Positions 19,875 to 30,692 of a DNA stretch of 64,000 bases are shown one piece after another. The notes under the pieces were generated by a model. That model saw nothing but the letters and a program-made list of their open reading frames with translations, was not told where the DNA came from and made no database searches. The DNA is taken from NCBI GenBank assembly GCA_903858815.1, contig CAIOKE010000274.1, positions 1 through 64,000 of the forward strand, in the 5' to 3' direction. Source of the DNA: an uncultured Planctomycetaceae bacterium (GTDB lineage Bacteria; Planctomycetota; Planctomycetia; Planctomycetales; Planctomycetaceae). The stretch's first letter is position 1. Each line of letters starts with the position of its first letter. A program made the translations under genes and the position numbers.

Positions 19875-20546
19875 GGCGGAGTTGGCCCTTGGAGGGCGAG
19901 GCTCCTGCCGAGCCGCAGGGTTGTGCTGCGGTACGTGTGTTTGGTTTTGTGGGGGATGAGAGGTGGGACACCGAGCAGGTGCGCGGCGGTCGCAGTTGGG
20001 CATGGGCGAGCCGTTGGTGTCAGCCATCGGGTGTTGGTTGGGTGTTGGTTGGGTGTTTTTTTTGCCGCGGAAGGGCGCGGAAGGGCGCGGAAAAAAAGAC
20101 GGGTGGCTGGGGGGATTTGAACCACGAATGACACGAAAGGGTGTGAAGTTTGGTTGTGTTGAGGCGGGCAGTTGTCAGTAGTCAGTTGGCCCTTGGAGGG
20201 CGAGGCTTCTGCCGAGCCGCAGGGTTGTGCTGCGGTACGTGTGTTTGGTTTTGTGGGGGATGAGAGGTGGGACACCGAGCAGGTGCGCGGTGGTCGCAGG
20301 TGGGCATGGGCGAGCCGTTGGCGTCAGCCATCGGGTGTTGGTTGGGTGTTGGTTTGGTGTTTTTTTTTGCCGCGGAAGGGCGCGGAAGGGCGCGGAAAAA
20401 AAACGGGTGGCTGGGGGGATTTGAACCACGGAAGGACACGGAAGGACACGGAAACATGCAGGGTGGCTGGTGGGTTTTTGAACCACGAATGACACGAATG
20501 GGTGTGATGTTTGGGTGTGTTGAAGCGGGCAGTAGTCAGTGGTCAG
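19875..20546 (-). repeat. Two near-identical composite repeat units
   Basis: Unit 1 spans about 19882-20185 and unit 2 about 20186-20546. Each starts with the inverted palindromic element, continues with a shared ~100 bp block (ttgtgctgcggtacgtgtgt...), a ttgggtgttgg minisatellite, a ttgccgcggaagggcgcgg array and ttgaaccacgaatgacacgaa. Unit 2 has an extra ccacggaaggacacgg block. The units differ by few bases, which points to a recent duplication. There are no genes here. Confidence 0.85.
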
Positions 20547-20560
20547 TGGAGACATTGGTC

Positions 20561-21676
20561 TTACTGCTGCTGTGTGGCGGTCGCATTATGGCGGGGTAGC
20601 CAGGGTTGCATGTGTTGAGCGATTGCGGACACGACAGGTACAACGACGGCGTTTCCGAACTGACGATAAGCCTGAGTGTCGGAGACGGGGATGGAAAACT
20701 GCGTTTTCAGCGGTTGTTCGAAGCCCATCAGGCGGGCACATTCACGGGGGGTCAGGCGACGGGGGTTTTGTCCGGGTTGAGCGACGAGGATTTCTGAGCC
20801 GTCTTTGTAATAGCGGGCTGAGAGAGTGCGTGCAACATCGCTGGGGCCGACAAGTCCGAAGCCGAAGCCATTGCCCTTGAGGCGATGTTTTTGGGCGTAG
20901 TTCTGCAGGTACAGCCAGAGTTTATCTGAGAGCGTGTATTTGGGGTTCACAACACCCTGAGGCCCCTGCGTGTAAGGCTCGTCCGGCGGTTCCGTGCCGT
21001 CCTCAGGGTGCAGAATGGAGGCCAACCTGGGGCCGTTTGCAGGATCAGGTACCGGCAGGTTGTCAAAAGAAAACCCGTTCGATTCTCGAAACCCGGCCAG
21101 AAAGATGCGTTCCCGATGCTGAGGTACCCACGATCTGGCGTCAAGGATCCGCCAATGCAGGTTCTGATATCCCAGTTCTTCCCGCAGAGTCCGAAGAATC
21201 ACAGTGAATGTTCGGCCTTTGTCGTGACTGGCGAGGTTCTTTACGTTTTCCAGCAGGAAAGCCGCCGGTCGATGATATTCGATCAGTCGCGCGACGTCGA
21301 AGAACAGAGTGCCCTGTGCTGCATCACGGAAGCCATGGGCTCTGCCCAGCGAGTTCTTCTTGCTGACGCCGGCAATGGAAAATGGCTGGCAGGGAAAACC
21401 GGCCAGCAGCACGTCGTGGGTCGGGACCGCATTGGCGTCTATCTGAGTAATGTCTCCAGCGAGCAGATGGTCTGTGTCGTGATGGTAGTTGGCGACATAC
21501 GTCTGCTGTGCGAGTGCATTCCATTCGCTGGTGAAAACACAGGAACCGCCGACACGTTCAAACCCCTGCCGAAGTCCTCCGATCCCGGCAAACAGATCCA
21601 CAAAACGGAAGGCCGGGGTGCCACCCGGCCTGCTGTGTGTCTGAGATCTGGAGGGTGCTGTGCGTTTCGTGGGCAC
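20561..21676 (-). CDS. dcm: DNA cytosine-5 methyltransferase, Dcm/EcoRII family
   Basis: 371 residues with a GTG start. All main motifs are present: I ([13 protein letters not shown], about 27-39), IV (GFPCQPFS, catalytic Cys96), VI (ENV, 143-145), VIII (QHRERIF) and X ([11 protein letters not shown]). The stretches [24 protein letters not shown] and [15 protein letters not shown] match E. coli Dcm closely, so a CCWGG-like target is a reasonable guess. No restriction endonuclease or Vsr gene is adjacent. It lies between the composite repeats and the lipid cluster, so it could be an orphan regulatory methylase or a remnant of a restriction system. Confidence 0.93.
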   Translation of the reverse strand: MPTKRTAPSRSQTHSRPGGTPAFRFVDLFAGIGGLRQGFERVGGSCVFTSEWNALAQQTYVANYHHDTDHLLAGDITQIDANAVPTHDVLLAGFPCQPFSIAGVSKKNSLGRAHGFRDAAQGTLFFDVARLIEYHRPAAFLLENVKNLASHDKGRTFTVILRTLREELGYQNLHWRILDARSWVPQHRERIFLAGFRESNGFSFDNLPVPDPANGPRLASILHPEDGTEPPDEPYTQGPQGVVNPKYTLSDKLWLYLQNYAQKHRLKGNGFGFGLVGPSDVARTLSARYYKDGSEILVAQPGQNPRRLTPRECARLMGFEQPLKTQFSIPVSDTQAYRQFGNAVVVPVVSAIAQHMQPWLPRHNATATQQQ

Positions 21677-21770
21677 CTGGAAATCTGCTCTGGAAAAATC
21701 TGTCGTACGTTGACCTGCAGAATCTTTTGCGAGTAATCGGCAGGGAACGCCGTACAGAAGTCATCTGTGA

Positions 21771-23213
21771 TCAGTGAGCCGGAGGCAGACTGTTCTGGAA
21801 GGCACGATTACGGAACAGGAAGTCAATGATGTTGCCTTCATGTGGCTGCAGCCAGTTCAAGGCACAGGTGGGGATTGGTCCGACGTTCAGACGGTCGATG
21901 TTGCGAGCATCAACGAGTTCAGCGATCCACTTTTCGTTCTCTGTGATCGCAGTCCCAATCAGAGTCTGGCCGATTTTCCCCAGCATCTTGTCCTGCGGAC
22001 ACTGGACAACCGAGACAAACGGAAACATGTATTCGGTGTTAGCCATCGAGTTATCGCAGTCGGTGACATGCAGTACGGTAGGACGCAGGTAATCGCAGCG
22101 TTCCTGCTTCACCAACCGATCGCCGCCACGGTATTTGGCGGTGACATCGGTCACGACAGATGGCTTCAGTCCGGCATCAATCTGATTACTGGCTGCTTCA
22201 GCAACTCCAGCAGTGGTGAAGGCCGCAATCGCGGCATTTGGATCGGTTGTTGGCAGTGGTACAATCGGACCGATGCGCTGCGCGATGGCATCGGCGATCT
22301 CTGCCGTGTGGCGTGAGGCCCAGATTCCGGAACAGTTGATGCAGCCACGGCCGCCATTCATGATCACACTTTTGACCATGATGTCAAGATAGTCTTCCCA
22401 GCGGTCAACAAGGTCATCACCCAGCAGAATTTTGCTGAAGCCAGGACCGTGAGCCTGCACCTTCGGGTTACCGTGATATTTATCAACCGTCGCCTGACCT
22501 CCGAAGATCATTGAGCGATTGCAGGTTTCCAGGACTTTGTTGCCGACATCGTGAGGCCCTGGGTAGAGGCAGAACGCTTCACGCGGTACACCGGCCGCTG
22601 CAAAAGCCTCGTACATGCGATAGGGCGTCCAGGGCTCGGAAGAACCCGGTTTCAGAACAAGTCCGATCTGCAGAGGAATGGCGGGCAGCCACAAGGTGTG
22701 CACACCGGGTGAATTGGACGGCAGCACCAGTCCCAGCGTGGGAGTGGTTGCCTGGAAGCTGACCATGACGTTCCGGGATTCCATTCCGTAGCCGCGCGAC
22801 AGAATGTCAAGAGGCAGCCCGCGAGTCAGTGCGTCCAGCATGTCGCCCATGTGCTTCAGCACAAAGGCGTTTTTATTCATATTCGCCCGGCACATATTCA
22901 GCGGCAGGCCAGTGGTGGCCGACTGGATGGAACAGAACTGTTCGGGAGTCTGTGTTCCGTTGCCCAGCGGCAGTTCCGCAGTGAGATACAACTGTGCGGC
23001 GACTTTGCATTTTTCGACCAGCTCTGTGCAGGAGAACTGCTTCAGTGCTTCGCGAGCTTTGGCGGACTTCCGGGAATCCATCTGCACGAGGCCAGCATTG
23101 GCCTGATGCATGCGAGCCATGACCTCACCGGTTTCAAAGTGTACAACTTCTGCTTTTTCGAGCGATTCGTACGGCTTACCCCAGCGGATGACCGGAATTT
23201 CCACAACAGACAT
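21771..23213 (-). CDS. Aldehyde dehydrogenase superfamily protein (acyl reductase-like)
   Basis: 480 residues from the ATG at 23213; the open frame extends further upstream but that part has no family character. It has ALDH-fold features: a nucleotide-binding segment (LGLVLPSNSPGVHTLW), KPGSSEPWTP and a catalytic loop GGRGCINCSG with Cys291 and Cys294. Such enzymes interconvert aldehydes and acids or acyl thioesters. The gene lies 86 bases downstream of an acyl-activating enzyme, so reduction of an activated acyl group to an aldehyde (a LuxC-type role) is plausible. A biosynthetic dehydrogenase role is the alternative. Confidence 0.8.
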   Translation of the reverse strand: MSVVEIPVIRWGKPYESLEKAEVVHFETGEVMARMHQANAGLVQMDSRKSAKAREALKQFSCTELVEKCKVAAQLYLTAELPLGNGTQTPEQFCSIQSATTGLPLNMCRANMNKNAFVLKHMGDMLDALTRGLPLDILSRGYGMESRNVMVSFQATTPTLGLVLPSNSPGVHTLWLPAIPLQIGLVLKPGSSEPWTPYRMYEAFAAAGVPREAFCLYPGPHDVGNKVLETCNRSMIFGGQATVDKYHGNPKVQAHGPGFSKILLGDDLVDRWEDYLDIMVKSVIMNGGRGCINCSGIWASRHTAEIADAIAQRIGPIVPLPTTDPNAAIAAFTTAGVAEAASNQIDAGLKPSVVTDVTAKYRGGDRLVKQERCDYLRPTVLHVTDCDNSMANTEYMFPFVSVVQCPQDKMLGKIGQTLIGTAITENEKWIAELVDARNIDRLNVGPIPTCALNWLQPHEGNIIDFLFRNRAFQNSLPPAH

Positions 23214-23299
23214 GACTTCGGCCCCAGACAAAAATACGACACGGAATTTCAGGACCGCCGGATGCGATGGCACCCGGCGGTGCGACCGGTTGCAGTGGC

Positions 23300-24394
<1,095 letters not shown>

Positions 24395-24575
24395 GCTGCA
24401 CCTTTTTACTGCGGTGATATGTGATTAGGCAGAGATTCCGGAGGGATTGCAGGCGACTGCAGAAGCAGCCTCTGAAGAGCATGGTAGATTCGTCCGTCCG
24501 GAATGCAAATGCAGAGGCGTGGGCGTGGGAAAAGCAGGAAAGATTCCCTGTTGAGGGCGGGTCAGCGGAAAATCG

Positions 24576-25631
24576 TCAGAGGCCATCGATGCGGCGAAAC
24601 TGATAATGTGAAACGAACCATTCCGCGCCGCCAGCGTATCCAAACAGCTCGGCACAGGCCATAAAGAACATCCGCCAGCGGGACTCCCAGCGTCTCCAGT
24701 CTGTGCCGTAGGCGGATTTCAGGATTCTGCGGACCTCCGACTGCTGTTCATCCATCCGCTGCAGCCATGCATTGCTGGTTTTTTCGTAGTGGCGGCCATC
24801 CCACAGCCACTGGGCTGACAGCTGCAGCCGCTGCTGACAGTGCAGCAGCAGGTTCTGTGAGGGCATCATACCACCGGAAAAGAAGTAGCGAGCCATCCAG
24901 TCCGAATCATCGTGGACTTCGAAGGGATAGGTGTATCGGTGGTGGCAGAAGATATGGACAAACAGCAGTCCGCCGGGCTTGAGCCATGAATGGATGTGAC
25001 TGAACAGCAGCTGATGATTCCGCACATGCTCAAACATTTCCACTGAAACAACTCGGTCAAACGATTGTGTCGTGCGGAAGTCGTTGATGTCGGAGGTGAT
25101 GATTTCAAGATTGGTAAGTCCGCGGCGGGCGGCTTCAGACTGGATGTATTGTCTCTGGGAGTGTGAGTTGGATACGGCGGTAATGCGGGCGAGCGGATAG
25201 TGTTCGGCCATCCACAGGCTGAGTGATCCCCAGCCGCAGCCGAGTTCCAGGATCTGCTGTCCATCGGCCAGCTGAGCGTGTTCGCAGGTCAGGCGGAGCG
25301 CATTCCGTTCGGCCTGTTCGAGGCCGGTGGTGCCGTCGTCCCACCAGCAGCAGCTGTATTTGCGGTGGGCACCCAGCACCAGCGCGAAGAATTCGGCTGG
25401 AACTTCGTAATGCTGCTCATTGGCTTTTTCGGGCAGCACCGCGATGGGGCCACTCCACGACTGCTCGGCAAACCTGCGAAACTGTTCCATCTGCTGGTCA
25501 GGAGTCAGTGCGTGGAGTTCTGCGAGGCGTGCTCTGAGCAGCCGGCGGATACCGGTGCGGACCAGTGTATCGGGCAGACGTCCGGCTTCCGCGAGGCCGA
25601 TCAGAGGAGTCATCAGGTGCAGCAGTGCCAT
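24576..25631 (-). CDS. SAM-dependent methyltransferase of the cyclopropane synthase/coclaurine N-methyltransferase family
   Basis: 351 residues from the ATG at 25631. Motif I is ILELGCGWGSLSLW (about 127-140). The sequence around HYEVPAEFF, YSCCWW and FEHVRNHQLL, and the C-terminal AWLQRMDEQ and FGYAGGAEWF segments, resemble plant coclaurine N-methyltransferases and bacterial fatty-acyl-phospholipid synthase-like proteins. It is the second such gene in the cluster and clearly diverged from the neighbour at 25838. The product may methylate a lipid chain or an amine headgroup. No Shine-Dalgarno is evident. Confidence 0.85.
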   Translation of the reverse strand: MALLHLMTPLIGLAEAGRLPDTLVRTGIRRLLRARLAELHALTPDQQMEQFRRFAEQSWSGPIAVLPEKANEQHYEVPAEFFALVLGAHRKYSCCWWDDGTTGLEQAERNALRLTCEHAQLADGQQILELGCGWGSLSLWMAEHYPLARITAVSNSHSQRQYIQSEAARRGLTNLEIITSDINDFRTTQSFDRVVSVEMFEHVRNHQLLFSHIHSWLKPGGLLFVHIFCHHRYTYPFEVHDDSDWMARYFFSGGMMPSQNLLLHCQQRLQLSAQWLWDGRHYEKTSNAWLQRMDEQQSEVRRILKSAYGTDWRRWESRWRMFFMACAELFGYAGGAEWFVSHYQFRRIDGL

Positions 25632-25837
25632 AGGAGAGCATCCGGGAAAACAGGGACGAACAGAAGTGACGCCGCAGACAAAAAGGCAGCCAAGGCATTC
25701 GTGCTCGGCCCAATCATGGAAAAACACGGTTTTTTTGAGTGATGTGAAGTTGCAGCCCCGGTATCAGCCCGGGCGTCCACTTCTGCCTCTGCTCCCGGCA
25801 TCAGATTCATGCCGGCGAACAGTCAGTCAGTGCGAGA

Positions 25838-27181
25838 TCAGCAGGGACTGCGAAGTGCCGAGGCAGGCTTGGCCCACAGAACCTGAACCAACCCGATGGC
25901 TCGTTCGAGGAAGGCGGCTTCGCAGTAACACAGGTAATAGCGCCACATGCGGATGAAGCGTTCGGAAAAGCCCAGTCCGCGGACGGCATCGAGCTGTTCG
26001 TGGAACCGTTCGTTCCAGAGTCGCAGTGTGCGAGCGTAGTGCAGCCCGAAGTCATCCATAGAAATCAACCGCAGTGAAGTTTCTTCGACGATATGCCGCT
26101 GCATCATGGAGATCGAGGGCAGGAAGCCACCCGGGAAAATGTACTTCTGGATGAAGTCCACCGAGTCTTCGTAGCCGGCGTAACGCTGTTCGGGCAGGGT
26201 GATGGCCTGAATCATCATTGCTCCGTCGTCCTTCAGCAGTTCGCCACATTTGCGGAAGTAGCCGGGCAGATATCTGCGACCGACCGCTTCAATCATCTCG
26301 ATGGACACCAGTTTGTCATACTGGCCGTCCAGATCACGATAATCGCGTTTCAGCACAGTGACACGGTCGCCCAGGCCGGCCTGCTGCACTCGTTCCGAGG
26401 TCATGCGGAACTGTTCGTCAGAGATCGTGGTGGTGGTGATGCGACAGCCGTAGCGGCTGGCTGCGTGAACCGCAAATGCTCCCCAGCCACTGCCAATCTC
26501 AATCACTTCTTCATCAGGCTGCAGCTTGAGCATCCGGCAGACACGATCAATCTTCTCGATGGAGCCTTCCTCAAGTGACGACTGGTCACTGGGAAAGATG
26601 GCTGAGGAATACAGCATGGTGGGGTCGAGGAAAAGTCGGAAGAAATCGTTGCCGAGGTCATAGTGTTCCTGAATATTGCGACGACTTCCGGCTCGGGAAT
26701 TTCGATTGCGGAAGTGCTGCCAGCGATGCCGCAGCTGTGACAGGCGAGTCAGTGGTGACGACACTTTTGACAGGACATGCTCGTTCTTCAGCAGCACGCG
26801 AAACAGATCCGTGAGTTCTTCAGACACCCACTCGCCCTCAAGGTACGATTCGGCAGCACCCAGCAGGCCGTCTGACAGCAGTCGACGGAAGAATCGCGGG
26901 GAATTCAGACGGACATGTCCGGCGAGTGCACACTGTGTGAGATTCCCGAAGCGTTCACTGGTCTGCTCATGTTCAAGCACCACCTGGCCGTATTGCAGGC
27001 CGCTGAGGCTGCTGCGGAGCATGCGACGCGAAAAGCGTTCCATCAGGCATAACCAGCGTCGTTCAGCAGTGCTGGTTGACGAGGCAACCGGCTGGGGCAC
27101 TGCGGGCTGCTGCTGTTCAGTCAGCGCTGTGGGAGCACGATCACAGGCAAATGGTGACAAGCGGGTTGATCGGGATGACAT
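25838..27181 (-). CDS. cfa: Cyclopropane-fatty-acyl-phospholipid synthase
   Basis: 447 residues from the ATG at 27181, with AGGAG about 7 bases upstream. Features: HYDLGNDFFRLFLD, SAM motif EIGSGWGAFAVHAA, EMIEAVG and the QKYIFPGG loop, all typical of Cfa. It transfers a methylene from SAM to unsaturated acyl chains of membrane phospholipids. It is placed after DUF1365 and an FAD amine oxidase, the usual neighbours of CFA-family enzymes in proteobacteria and Planctomycetota. The N-terminal 80 residues are Ser/Pro/Gln-rich and may be disordered. Confidence 0.92.
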   Translation of the reverse strand: MSSRSTRLSPFACDRAPTALTEQQQPAVPQPVASSTSTAERRWLCLMERFSRRMLRSSLSGLQYGQVVLEHEQTSERFGNLTQCALAGHVRLNSPRFFRRLLSDGLLGAAESYLEGEWVSEELTDLFRVLLKNEHVLSKVSSPLTRLSQLRHRWQHFRNRNSRAGSRRNIQEHYDLGNDFFRLFLDPTMLYSSAIFPSDQSSLEEGSIEKIDRVCRMLKLQPDEEVIEIGSGWGAFAVHAASRYGCRITTTTISDEQFRMTSERVQQAGLGDRVTVLKRDYRDLDGQYDKLVSIEMIEAVGRRYLPGYFRKCGELLKDDGAMMIQAITLPEQRYAGYEDSVDFIQKYIFPGGFLPSISMMQRHIVEETSLRLISMDDFGLHYARTLRLWNERFHEQLDAVRGLGFSERFIRMWRYYLCYCEAAFLERAIGLVQVLWAKPASALRSPC

Positions 27182-27273
27182 GCAGACTCCTGTCAATTCC
27201 AGGGTACACAAAGAATTCGGACGAACTGATGGACTGTTTGACTCAATGTGACTGAACTGGCTGCGGGGACTGT

Positions 27274-28104
27274 TCAGGCCGCTGTACCGGAACCAGCCAT
27301 GGTCGGCTGACGTCCAGGATGCGGCACAAAGCGGACACCCTTCCACCACAATCGCAGGGCATGCCAGTAAATGCCCTGCAGAATTCGAAATGTCATCAGC
27401 GGGTATCTCAGCAGCACACTGCGCAGCGATGCGGGTGTGATTTCCCGGCGTGTCATCTGCAGAGTGGCCTCAAAGACGGGCTGCTGCGAGCCGCGAGAAG
27501 CCGGGGTTGCCCTCGATTCCCGCGAATGAGTCTCGATGTGAATACTGAGCTGCTGGCCCGGTTCCCGAATCTGCCAGCGATAGCTCATCGCCATCGGCAT
27601 GAACGGTGAAACATGGAAGTCCTTTTCGTTCCAGAGTTCCTGCAGGCGACTGTTGGTGGTGACAGCAGGATCGGGGGTGGCAGCGATGGGCAGCACGTAG
27701 CAGTGTCGCTCGCCCCACGGCGTGTTGTGCACCTCAGCCAGAACCCAATGCAGCTGTGAACCGCTGACGTCATAACAGAAGAAGTAGCTCACTGGATTGA
27801 TCACGTAACCGAAACAGCGGAGGTTGGTCAGCAGTCGGATCGGCCCGGCCGGAACGCTGCCGGTCTGTCGCTGCACCTCTTCGCGGACACAGTCTGCCAG
27901 CGGACGCCGGGGGTCGCCGAGGTGGTCACTGCGGCGAAACTGCATGACGGCCATCCGGCTGGCCGACCACAACCACGATCCGCGAAATACCTGATCCAGT
28001 TCCTCCAGATCCAGCAGAACCTGAAATATGCGATAACGAAATCCGTGTTCCACCGGGGTGAACCGTCGGTGGCGAACCTCTCCGATATACAGGCAGCTGT
28101 GCAT
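27274..28104 (-). CDS. DUF1365 family protein
   Basis: 276 residues. The DUF1365 signature is clear: [16 protein letters not shown] near the start, [15 protein letters not shown] in the middle and KDFHVSPF later. The ATG overlaps the stop of the upstream FAD oxidoreductase by one base (tgatg). The family is strongly linked to CFA synthases and FAD amine oxidases and presumably acts on the same lipid substrate. Its chemistry is not established. Confidence 0.92.
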   Translation of the reverse strand: MHSCLYIGEVRHRRFTPVEHGFRYRIFQVLLDLEELDQVFRGSWLWSASRMAVMQFRRSDHLGDPRRPLADCVREEVQRQTGSVPAGPIRLLTNLRCFGYVINPVSYFFCYDVSGSQLHWVLAEVHNTPWGERHCYVLPIAATPDPAVTTNSRLQELWNEKDFHVSPFMPMAMSYRWQIREPGQQLSIHIETHSRESRATPASRGSQQPVFEATLQMTRREITPASLRSVLLRYPLMTFRILQGIYWHALRLWWKGVRFVPHPGRQPTMAGSGTAA

Positions 28105-29426
28105 CAGCGGGCCCCCATGCCGACAAGGCTGTCACTGCCTGCAGTCTGCGGTGCTGACTGCAGGCGCAGCGGAGCGGTGGGAGTGAGGCCGGCAATGCCG
28201 AATTCACGACAGACGGCCAGTGCACTGCGGACACCGTCTTCATGGAAGCCATTTCCCCACCACGCGCCGCAGAAGGATGTGCGCTGCGTTCGGATCAGCG
28301 AACGATGCTCCTGCTGCAGGGCCGCGCGCTGTGTCGTGAAGATCGGGTGGGAAAAGCGGTGTCGCGAGAGAATGCGGTCGGGGCGGATGCTGTCGGTGTC
28401 GTTGAGAGTCACGCAGAAGGTATGCGGCGAACGAATATGCTGCAGGATGTTCATATTGTAGGTCACCGTGGCGTGGGCATCCGGCCCCTGTCCAACGCGG
28501 TAGTTCCACGCGGACCATGCACGACGACTGCGAGGCAGAATGGTTTCGTCGGTGTGCAGCACCACGTCATTCATGCTGTACGGGAAGCCGCTGAGAATGC
28601 GGGTTTCGCTTTCCGTGGGCTGCTCAAGTAAAGCCAGTGCCTGATCACTGTGACAGGCCAGTACAACTTCATCGAAGACGGCTTCGCTGGTGTCGGTCAT
28701 GACAGTGACGCCTGTCGCCGTGCGGCGAATACGGCGTACCGCAGTTCCTGACACGATGCGGTCAGCAAACGGCTCGATCAGGCGGCTGACATAGCTGCGT
28801 GATCCGCCCGGAATCGTATACCACTGCGGACGATTGGTCAGGCTGAGCAATCCGTGGTTGCGATAGAACTCGAGAATAAACTGGATCGGGAAATCAGCGA
28901 AGGTGCCCATCGGGCAGGACCAGATCGCAGCCCCCATGGGCAACAGATAGTGGTCACGGAATCCACGACCAAATCCACGACGCTGCAGGTACTGCCCGAC
29001 CGTCTCAGTGGAACCAACAACGTCGGCGTCTGCGGTACCCACGGAATTGAATCTGAGGATGTCCAGCACCATGCGCAGAAAGGAGGGACTGAGCAGGTTG
29101 GTGCGCTGAGCGAACAGCCCATTCAGGCTGGTGCCACTGTATTCCATACCCGTGCGATCGCAACGGACGGCGAAGCTCATCTCCGTCGCGATTCCTGGAA
29201 CCTGCAGAAGCCCCAGCAGCTCCATGAACAGCGGATAGGTGCGGTCGTTGTAAACGATGAACCCGACGTCGATGGCGTAGTTTTGGCCGGCGAGCTGGAA
29301 TTCGACTGTGTGGCTGTGTCCGCCCGGGCGTCGCTCGGCCTCAAAGACAGTGACCTCGTGCTGTTGTGAGAGCATCCATGCAGCAGAAAGCCCGGAAATT
29401 CCGCCTCCGATCACGGCAATTCTCAT
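28104..29426 (-). CDS. FAD-dependent amine oxidase-like oxidoreductase of the CFA cluster
   Basis: 440 residues. The N-terminal dinucleotide motif is [13 protein letters not shown] followed by [36 protein letters not shown] and the C-terminal [14 protein letters not shown] are typical of the DUF1365-linked branch. It probably oxidises or desaturates a lipid intermediate. It is the first gene of the operon that runs through DUF1365 and the CFA genes. Comparable three-gene sets in alphaproteobacteria respond to singlet oxygen; regulation here is not visible. Confidence 0.92.
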   Translation of the reverse strand: MRIAVIGGGISGLSAAWMLSQQHEVTVFEAERRPGGHSHTVEFQLAGQNYAIDVGFIVYNDRTYPLFMELLGLLQVPGIATEMSFAVRCDRTGMEYSGTSLNGLFAQRTNLLSPSFLRMVLDILRFNSVGTADADVVGSTETVGQYLQRRGFGRGFRDHYLLPMGAAIWSCPMGTFADFPIQFILEFYRNHGLLSLTNRPQWYTIPGGSRSYVSRLIEPFADRIVSGTAVRRIRRTATGVTVMTDTSEAVFDEVVLACHSDQALALLEQPTESETRILSGFPYSMNDVVLHTDETILPRSRRAWSAWNYRVGQGPDAHATVTYNMNILQHIRSPHTFCVTLNDTDSIRPDRILSRHRFSHPIFTTQRAALQQEHRSLIRTQRTSFCGAWWGNGFHEDGVRSALAVCREFGIAGLTPTAPLRLQSAPQTAGSDSLVGMGAR

Positions 29427-29837
29427 CTTCGGGGCGGCTCCTGCAAGGGGCGAAAAAACGGCTATTCGTTCGAATCGTTCAGCCGGGTTGCGGCTGACGC
29501 GGTTTTAGGCTGTCTTTTCGGCGGGTCAAGCGGTCGAATCGACAAAAACGTTCAAAACATTCAAAAACGACCGGTTTGCCGGTGGGGCATTGGATGGGCT
29601 CTGTTGGTCGGCGAGAAGTGCGGGCAGGCCGCGGAGAGCGGCAAAAGCTGCCGGCGTGGGATTTGAAGCGTGCCTTGTTTTCGCCTCGGTTGGCGTGGAA
29701 TCCGAGGCCTCACCTTGACCACGGGTCACCAGTGTGAGACAACACACCAGCGTGCATACTCGCGGGGCGGCAGTTCTGCGAGGAAAGTAGCCCTCAACAG
29801 GATGAGGGTCAAAGTCTGGCGAAGGAGTGCCTTAATC
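29427..29837. other. Divergent intergenic region
   Basis: About 410 bases between the FAD oxidoreductase (minus) and the Skp-like gene (plus). It must hold both promoters. A TTGACC hexamer is at 29715 but no matching -10 is found at 16-18 bases. No RNA gene or protein-coding signal is seen. Confidence 0.5.
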
Positions 29838-30515
29838 GTGAAGAAACTAGCTGTTGTTCTGGTGGCTGCGCTGGCCATTGCGTTTCAGTCTCCTGCAGTT
29901 GCGCAGGAAGCGGCCCGGCCGGCTGCCAAGCCAGCGGCCGAGCGAAATCCCAGCCGTGTCGGTCTGATTGACATGGCGAAGGTGTTCGAGGGATATACGA
30001 AGTTCAAAGTTCTGCGTGAAGAACTGGCGGCAGAGATTGAGAAGAGTGACGCTGAAGCTCGCGTGATGGTCGAGAAGATGCAGGCCATGCAGAAGGAACT
30101 GCAGGAAAGCGGTTTCCAGCCGGGCAGTGCGGAATACGAGCGAGCAGAAAAGGGTCTGCTGGACGCGAAGGGTGAGTTTGAGGCCTTCCGTGCAGCGACT
30201 CAAAGAAAGCTGGCTCGCCGTGAATCCGAAATGTTCAAGGTGATTTACGCCGACACGACTGCGATGATCCGTAAGTATGCTGAATGGGCGGAGTACACAG
30301 TTGTGATCCGTTTTGACAGTAAGGACATCGAAGAGGACACTCCGCCGGCCGAGGCTGTGCAGCGGATGAACAAGCAGGTGGTGTTCTACCGTGCTGAGAA
30401 TGACATTACGGAGATTGTGCTGAGTACTCTGAATTCGGCCTACCAGAAGGCTGGCGGGAAGACTCCGACGCCGGCTCGGGCGGCCAGTGCCACAGCTCCG
30501 GCTGGCACGAAGTGA
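29838..30515 (+). CDS. skp: OmpH/Skp family periplasmic chaperone
   Basis: 225 residues from the GTG at 29838, preceded by GAAGGAG at about 10 bases. It has a signal peptide (LAVVLVAALAIAFQSPAVAQ), then the Skp core with VGLIDMAKVFEGYTKF and a long charged coiled coil (about 60-130). Skp chaperones unfolded outer-membrane proteins. The gene heads a run with lpxC, lpxA and a Gfo/Idh/MocA gene, a typical envelope-biogenesis context. A 9 bp hairpin at 30580-30600 follows without a T-run. Confidence 0.9.
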   Translation: MKKLAVVLVAALAIAFQSPAVAQEAARPAAKPAAERNPSRVGLIDMAKVFEGYTKFKVLREELAAEIEKSDAEARVMVEKMQAMQKELQESGFQPGSAEYERAEKGLLDAKGEFEAFRAATQRKLARRESEMFKVIYADTTAMIRKYAEWAEYTVVIRFDSKDIEEDTPPAEAVQRMNKQVVFYRAENDITEIVLSTLNSAYQKAGGKTPTPARAASATAPAGTK

Positions 30516-30692
30516 GGATTTGACGGCAGCCTGTGACCTGATGCGGGGCGGGTTGTTGAGTTTCTGCGAAGGCGGGCGGGCGACTGCCACAGGCGGTCGC
30601 CTGCAGCTATTGCGGCGGCAGTGTGATTGAGATTGTGACTTATGTTGTGCGTGGATTGTTGTTGGTGCTGAGCCTGGGCGAGGGCGGGAGTG

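Noticed and set aside
19875-20546. CRISPR-like array
   Set aside because: Repeats are long, composite and not separated by unique spacers of constant length; no cas genes are present.
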